Assembly: GCA_013001905.1 (NCBI GenBank)
Contig: JABDLC010000117.1
Coordinates: 1-64,000, forward strand
Length of the DNA stretch: 64,000 nucleotides
From: Gammaproteobacteria bacterium
Lineage (GTDB): Bacteria > Pseudomonadota > Gammaproteobacteria > Steroidobacterales > GCA-2729495
Reading direction: 5' to 3'
Shown: positions 60,773 through 64,000 of the stretch, piece after piece
Layout of the letters: each line of letters begins with the position of its first letter
Position numbering within the stretch: position 1 is the first letter of the stretch
Made by a program: the position numbers and the translations under genes
Notes under the pieces: model-generated
What the model was told of the DNA's origin: nothing
The model's input: the letters and a program-made list of their open reading frames with translations, nothing else
The model's database searches: none

Positions 60773-62593
60773 TTAGATGTCGTACAGCATCGGCAACACA
60801 AACGAGAATGTCAGCCACATGATCGCCGTCAGCGGCAGCCCAACCCTCAGGAAATCCGAGAAACGGTAGCCGCCGGCCGACATGATCAGCAGGTTGGTCT
60901 GATAGCCGATCGGGGTCGCAAAGCTCATATTGGCGCCGAAGATGACGGCCAGCACAAAGGGCTCCGGTGAAACGCCCAGCTGAAAGGCCACGCTGATCGC
61001 AATGGGGGTGCCGATGACGGCTGCCGCATTGTTCGACACCACATTGGTCAGGAAAATCATCAGCAGCATCATGCCGCTCAGTGTCATCGCCGTCGGCAGG
61101 TCACTGGTCGCTGCCACAAACAATTGCGCGATGTATTCCGCACCACCGGTCTGCTCCATCGCGGTGCCGAGCGACAGACTGGCCACGATGATCATGATGA
61201 CCGGAATATTCAATGAGTCGCCCACATCGCGCCAGCGCAAACATCCCGTCAACAGCATCGCAACCACACCGACCAGCGATGACACAGAAATCGGCAACAG
61301 CTGAAACGCAGCGGCGCCGACTACGAGCAGCATGATGGCCAACGCCGTGTTGGCGCGATCCGTGTGAGGCAGGTCGGTGGTGCCGTCGAGCACGAGCATC
61401 GTGCCGCTGCCGCGCAATTCAGCGATGGCCTCTGCCGAGCCCTGCATCAGAATCACATCGCCCGCACGCAAGCGGGTCGACTCGAGCTCGCCTGCCACGT
61501 CCGAAGTCGGCCGCGCCCGATGTATCGCCAGCGGTACAAGACCGTAGCGCTGACTGAACTGACTGACATTCAGCGTCCGGTTATGCATGGGCGAACCGCG
61601 GGTAATCACAACCTCCGCCAGCTGTTGCCCTTCGGTCTGCGCCAGCGGCTGCTCTTCGGTAACCGGGTGCTCAACGTCTGTTTCGTTGTACAGCGTGGCC
61701 CCCAGCAGCTGCTCGTATTCCTTGAGGCGATCCGCCGTATCACTGACGTAGAGTCGGTCACCGGCCTGCAACACCACGGACGGCAAGCGGGTCACCGACA
61801 GGTTGTCTCCCCGCTGTAACCGTTCGAGACGCATGCGGTTCTCTGTTTTGGCGCGCACCTCTGTCAGCGTCTTGCCGTTCGCAAAGCTGTCTTCGTTGAC
61901 GAACAGCATCGCCTTGAAGACACGAGGTGCCGTGTCGGCCATCGGCGGCGTTCGTTCAGGCAGTAATTTGGGGGCAACCAGCCAGAGAAACAGAATGCCC
62001 GGGATCGCTGCCATCGCCACCGGCAACGTAAAGTCGAACATGTTGAGCTTCGGCATGTTCTGTTCGGCCGCGATACCGACGACCAGAAGATTAGTCGAGG
62101 TACCGATTGTCGTCGCCATACCGCCGATCAGTGTTGAGAGCCCCATGGGAATCAACACGCCGGAGGATGAAATCCCGCTGCGTATGCAGACCGCCACCAG
62201 TATCGGCAGCAACATGACAACAATCGGTGTGTTATTCAGAAACGCACTGGAAACGGCGCCAACCACCAGCGTGGTCAGCATGGCCAGTTGCGGCCGGCTC
62301 TGCCACACGGATGCCAGCAGGTACGCCAGTGGCTGCAGCGCACCTGTCGTCTCGACCCCTTTGCCGACGATCAGCAGCGCACAAATCGTAACCAGCGCTT
62401 CATTGCCGAAAGACAGAAAAAATTTCTGCGGCTCGATACCCGGGTACTTGAACAGATAAAAGCCCAGCACCAGCGTCACGAGCACCAGAAAACTGGTGGT
62501 CTCGAGCGGTATGCGCTCCCGTGCAAACAGGAACAACGTGACGCCGGTCAGCAGAATTACGGCGATCGCGTGCGGTTCGGGCAAAGGAGGCAA
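60773..62593 (-). CDS. SLC13-family anion transporter with TrkA-C domains
   Basis: A 606-aa inner-membrane transporter of the DASS/SLC13 type. The hydrophobic N-terminal half contains SSAFLNNTPIVVMLLPILV and GMATTIGTSTNLLVVGIA. A central soluble part holds two TrkA-C (RCK-C)-like domains (about residues 215-300 and 315-395), which bind regulators in relatives. The C-terminal half repeats the SNT motif as TNVVSNNAAAVIGTPIAISV and ends in helices. Substrates in the family are sulfate or dicarboxylates; none can be assigned here. Confidence 0.92.
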   Translation of the reverse strand: MPPLPEPHAIAVILLTGVTLFLFARERIPLETTSFLVLVTLVLGFYLFKYPGIEPQKFFLSFGNEALVTICALLIVGKGVETTGALQPLAYLLASVWQSRPQLAMLTTLVVGAVSSAFLNNTPIVVMLLPILVAVCIRSGISSSGVLIPMGLSTLIGGMATTIGTSTNLLVVGIAAEQNMPKLNMFDFTLPVAMAAIPGILFLWLVAPKLLPERTPPMADTAPRVFKAMLFVNEDSFANGKTLTEVRAKTENRMRLERLQRGDNLSVTRLPSVVLQAGDRLYVSDTADRLKEYEQLLGATLYNETDVEHPVTEEQPLAQTEGQQLAEVVITRGSPMHNRTLNVSQFSQRYGLVPLAIHRARPTSDVAGELESTRLRAGDVILMQGSAEAIAELRGSGTMLVLDGTTDLPHTDRANTALAIMLLVVGAAAFQLLPISVSSLVGVVAMLLTGCLRWRDVGDSLNIPVIMIIVASLSLGTAMEQTGGAEYIAQLFVAATSDLPTAMTLSGMMLLMIFLTNVVSNNAAAVIGTPIAISVAFQLGVSPEPFVLAVIFGANMSFATPIGYQTNLLIMSAGGYRFSDFLRVGLPLTAIMWLTFSFVLPMLYDI

Positions 62594-62724
62594 AGGTGAT
62601 CCCTTTTAGAAACAATGGGTTAGATTTGCCAGCTGCGGCGTGTATACCTAGATAGCACGTAAAAAGTGCGGTCGCAATCTTGCGCCGGGGGCCGCCAACC
62701 GCTAGGGCAGGTCGGCTGGGGGCA
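62594..62724. other. Gap between the SLC13 transporter and the edge gene
   Basis: These 131 bp separate two minus-strand genes. A short hairpin GCAC-GTAAAAA-GTGC is visible near 62657. No terminator or promoter was recognised with confidence. Confidence 0.3.
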
Positions 62725-63987
62725 CTACAACGGACCCGCTTTGGCCTCCTGCAAAGCAGCCCGACCCTCGCCGCTCGAGACCCTCGCCGCGGCGACAGCC
62801 GCCGTCAGACGCAGTAAACGGCCCCAATCTGACTGCGAGAGCGTTGACCGCAGATCAGGGCCGCTGAAGAGGATGGCATCCGCATGGCGCATGGCTGGCA
62901 GCAAATCCAGCCAGTCGCGCGCAACGCTGCCCCCGTTGGCAGGCTCCGTGTTTATCGGTAGCAAACTCGCCGGCGACAGCGCGAACAAATGACGGTGACG
63001 AAGGAGCCTGTTGCGCAGCAAGCGCCGCGCATCAGCCACCCCGTAACGGGGGGTCAAGGCTGCCATGAGGTCGCCGGCGCACAAATCCGGGAACGGACCC
63101 CTGCGGCGCGCCAGCAGCATCGATTCATGAACGATGCAGCGCCGGACGAACAGCAGTTGTCGCTGCAACCACAGAAAACTTCGCGTGGTGCCGAACTGCA
63201 AATGATTGCGCGCCAGCAAATCGGCAACATGCGTGAAGCGCAGTGCCACGCGCCGATTCAGCAGTGCGTCGAGCCGCAAGGTCGCCAGCGGCCAGTTCAC
63301 TGCATCAATCAAATTGTCGGCAAAACGCAGGCAATAGCGCAGCAGGCGTCGCGCCTGCGGCGGCTTGCCCAGTTTGCGCATATCAACATCAAGTACCAAC
63401 CAGGCCGTACCGGCACGCACTTCAAAAAGTGCGTGCGGCATCGCCGCCTGACCGCGCTCCGCGCCGTGCAGTACGGACAGTGGCCGCACTGCTCCCGCCA
63501 GTACCGGCCTGATCAGCGGATTCGCATAGCTGCCGCGCGCAAAGCGCTTGAACAACACCGGGCTAGCCTGAGGGCTATAACGAACGCAGACCGGGATGCC
63601 CGCTGCAGCGATACTCTCTGCAGAATCGAGCATGGTCAGCGGCACGGAACACGACAAATTGCCCGGCGCATCGGCGAGCTCGTCGCGAAAAAGTTGCAGC
63701 GACGTCTGCCAGTGACCGGGAGCGCGATGACCGCCGTTGTCTGCCAGATCCAGAGCGACGCGGGCGCCGGAGCGCAGCGCCTTGCCGAGCGTCTGCCGTA
63801 ACCAGACCAACTGACCCGCGGCCGACTGTCCGGCAACACCCGCGCCCGCCGCCAGCGCAAACTCCTGCCCGGGCACATCCGGCACGCTTAATACACCTCC
63901 CCGCAACAGTGCGGCGAAGCGATGCTGCCAGCGCGCAACATCCTGTTCGGCGGCCGCTGCAAGTGCCGTAAGTTCTCCGATCGACAT
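62725..63987 (-). CDS. Unrecognised protein, faint ribonucleotide-reductase-like segment; near window edge
   Basis: An Arg/Leu/Ala-rich protein of about 420 aa, possibly starting at ATG 63987 (MSIGELTAL) or ATG 63999; the true start could also lie outside the window. I know no family by signature. RFADNLIDAVNWPLATLRLDALLNRRVALRFTHVADLLARNHLQF resembles the D-N-x-I-D...PLP...R.IGLG..G.ADLL segment of ribonucleotide reductase large chains, and LLPINTEPANGG could correspond to a late loop. No Cys-rich active site is visible, so an active reductase is unlikely. Confidence 0.6.
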   Translation of the reverse strand: MSIGELTALAAAAEQDVARWQHRFAALLRGGVLSVPDVPGQEFALAAGAGVAGQSAAGQLVWLRQTLGKALRSGARVALDLADNGGHRAPGHWQTSLQLFRDELADAPGNLSCSVPLTMLDSAESIAAAGIPVCVRYSPQASPVLFKRFARGSYANPLIRPVLAGAVRPLSVLHGAERGQAAMPHALFEVRAGTAWLVLDVDMRKLGKPPQARRLLRYCLRFADNLIDAVNWPLATLRLDALLNRRVALRFTHVADLLARNHLQFGTTRSFLWLQRQLLFVRRCIVHESMLLARRRGPFPDLCAGDLMAALTPRYGVADARRLLRNRLLRHRHLFALSPASLLPINTEPANGGSVARDWLDLLPAMRHADAILFSGPDLRSTLSQSDWGRLLRLTAAVAAARVSSGEGRAALQEAKAGPL

Positions 63988-64000
63988 AAGCGGGCACATT

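Noticed and set aside
62989-63801. 270-aa plus-strand ORF opposite the edge gene
   Set aside because: Gln/Arg/His-rich composition typical of a reverse-frame shadow; the minus-strand ORF is longer and more protein-like.

Overview
The window looks like a chromosomal segment of a free-living, probably marine gammaproteobacterium. This is an inference from gene content (Wzx/Wzy-type exopolysaccharide genes with EpsL-like and PEP-CTERM components, a complete overlapping trpEGDCFBA operon, modABC, a PQQ dehydrogenase) and moderately high GC; no rRNA or tRNA gene is present to fix taxonomy. GTG and TTG starts and 1-4 nt stop/start overlaps are common.

Region 1 (about 0.3-47 kb) is one large exopolysaccharide/acyl-conjugate locus. 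It opens with a single-module type I PKS with the uncommon domain order KS-AT-KR-DH-ACP-TE, translationally coupled to a split Alg14/Alg13-type glycosyltransferase. Next come a GT4 enzyme, a discrete ACP plus an FkbH-like HAD protein plus a GNAT-like protein (candidate glyceryl-ACP supply and transfer), an SGNH protein, a Wzx-type flippase, a GMC oxidoreductase and an SDR. A plus-strand operon follows with GT2, DegT aminotransferase, GT1/4, an asparagine-synthase-like protein and three more glycosyltransferases. Further on are a second SGNH protein and a PQQ dehydrogenase with N-terminal cytochrome c, an O-antigen-polymerase-like protein, a c-di-GMP-I (GEMM) riboswitch in front of a surface lipoprotein, a paralogous lipoprotein, and a WbaP-type priming transferase. 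A convergent minus-strand operon runs FAAL-PCP-C-A-PCP-TE NRPS, Wza-like export lipoprotein, Wzz-like chain-length protein, BY-kinase and EpsL-like beta-barrel. The parts suggest a Wzx/Wzy polysaccharide of several sugars, induced by c-di-GMP at least in part, and decorated with polyketide, glycerate or N-acyl-amino-acid groups. No exosortase and no phosphopantetheinyl transferase is visible here.

Region 2 (47-54 kb) is housekeeping and accessory: modABC, a FetB-like permease without its ATPase, a small unknown ORF, a GIY-YIG protein, a UbiD-family protein with a Tat-like signal, a strong terminator, and a HAF-repeat protein ending in a PEP-CTERM-like signal.

Region 3 (54-60.7 kb) is the trp operon on the minus strand. 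Its leader, not in the ORF track, contains a 22-codon peptide with three consecutive Trp codons, competing antiterminator and terminator hairpins, and a near-consensus promoter placed so that the leader mRNA would begin almost at the ATG.

Region 4 (60.7-64 kb) holds a perfect 23-bp inverted repeat, an SLC13-type anion transporter with TrkA-C domains, and an unrecognised protein with a faint resemblance to ribonucleotide reductase at the window edge.
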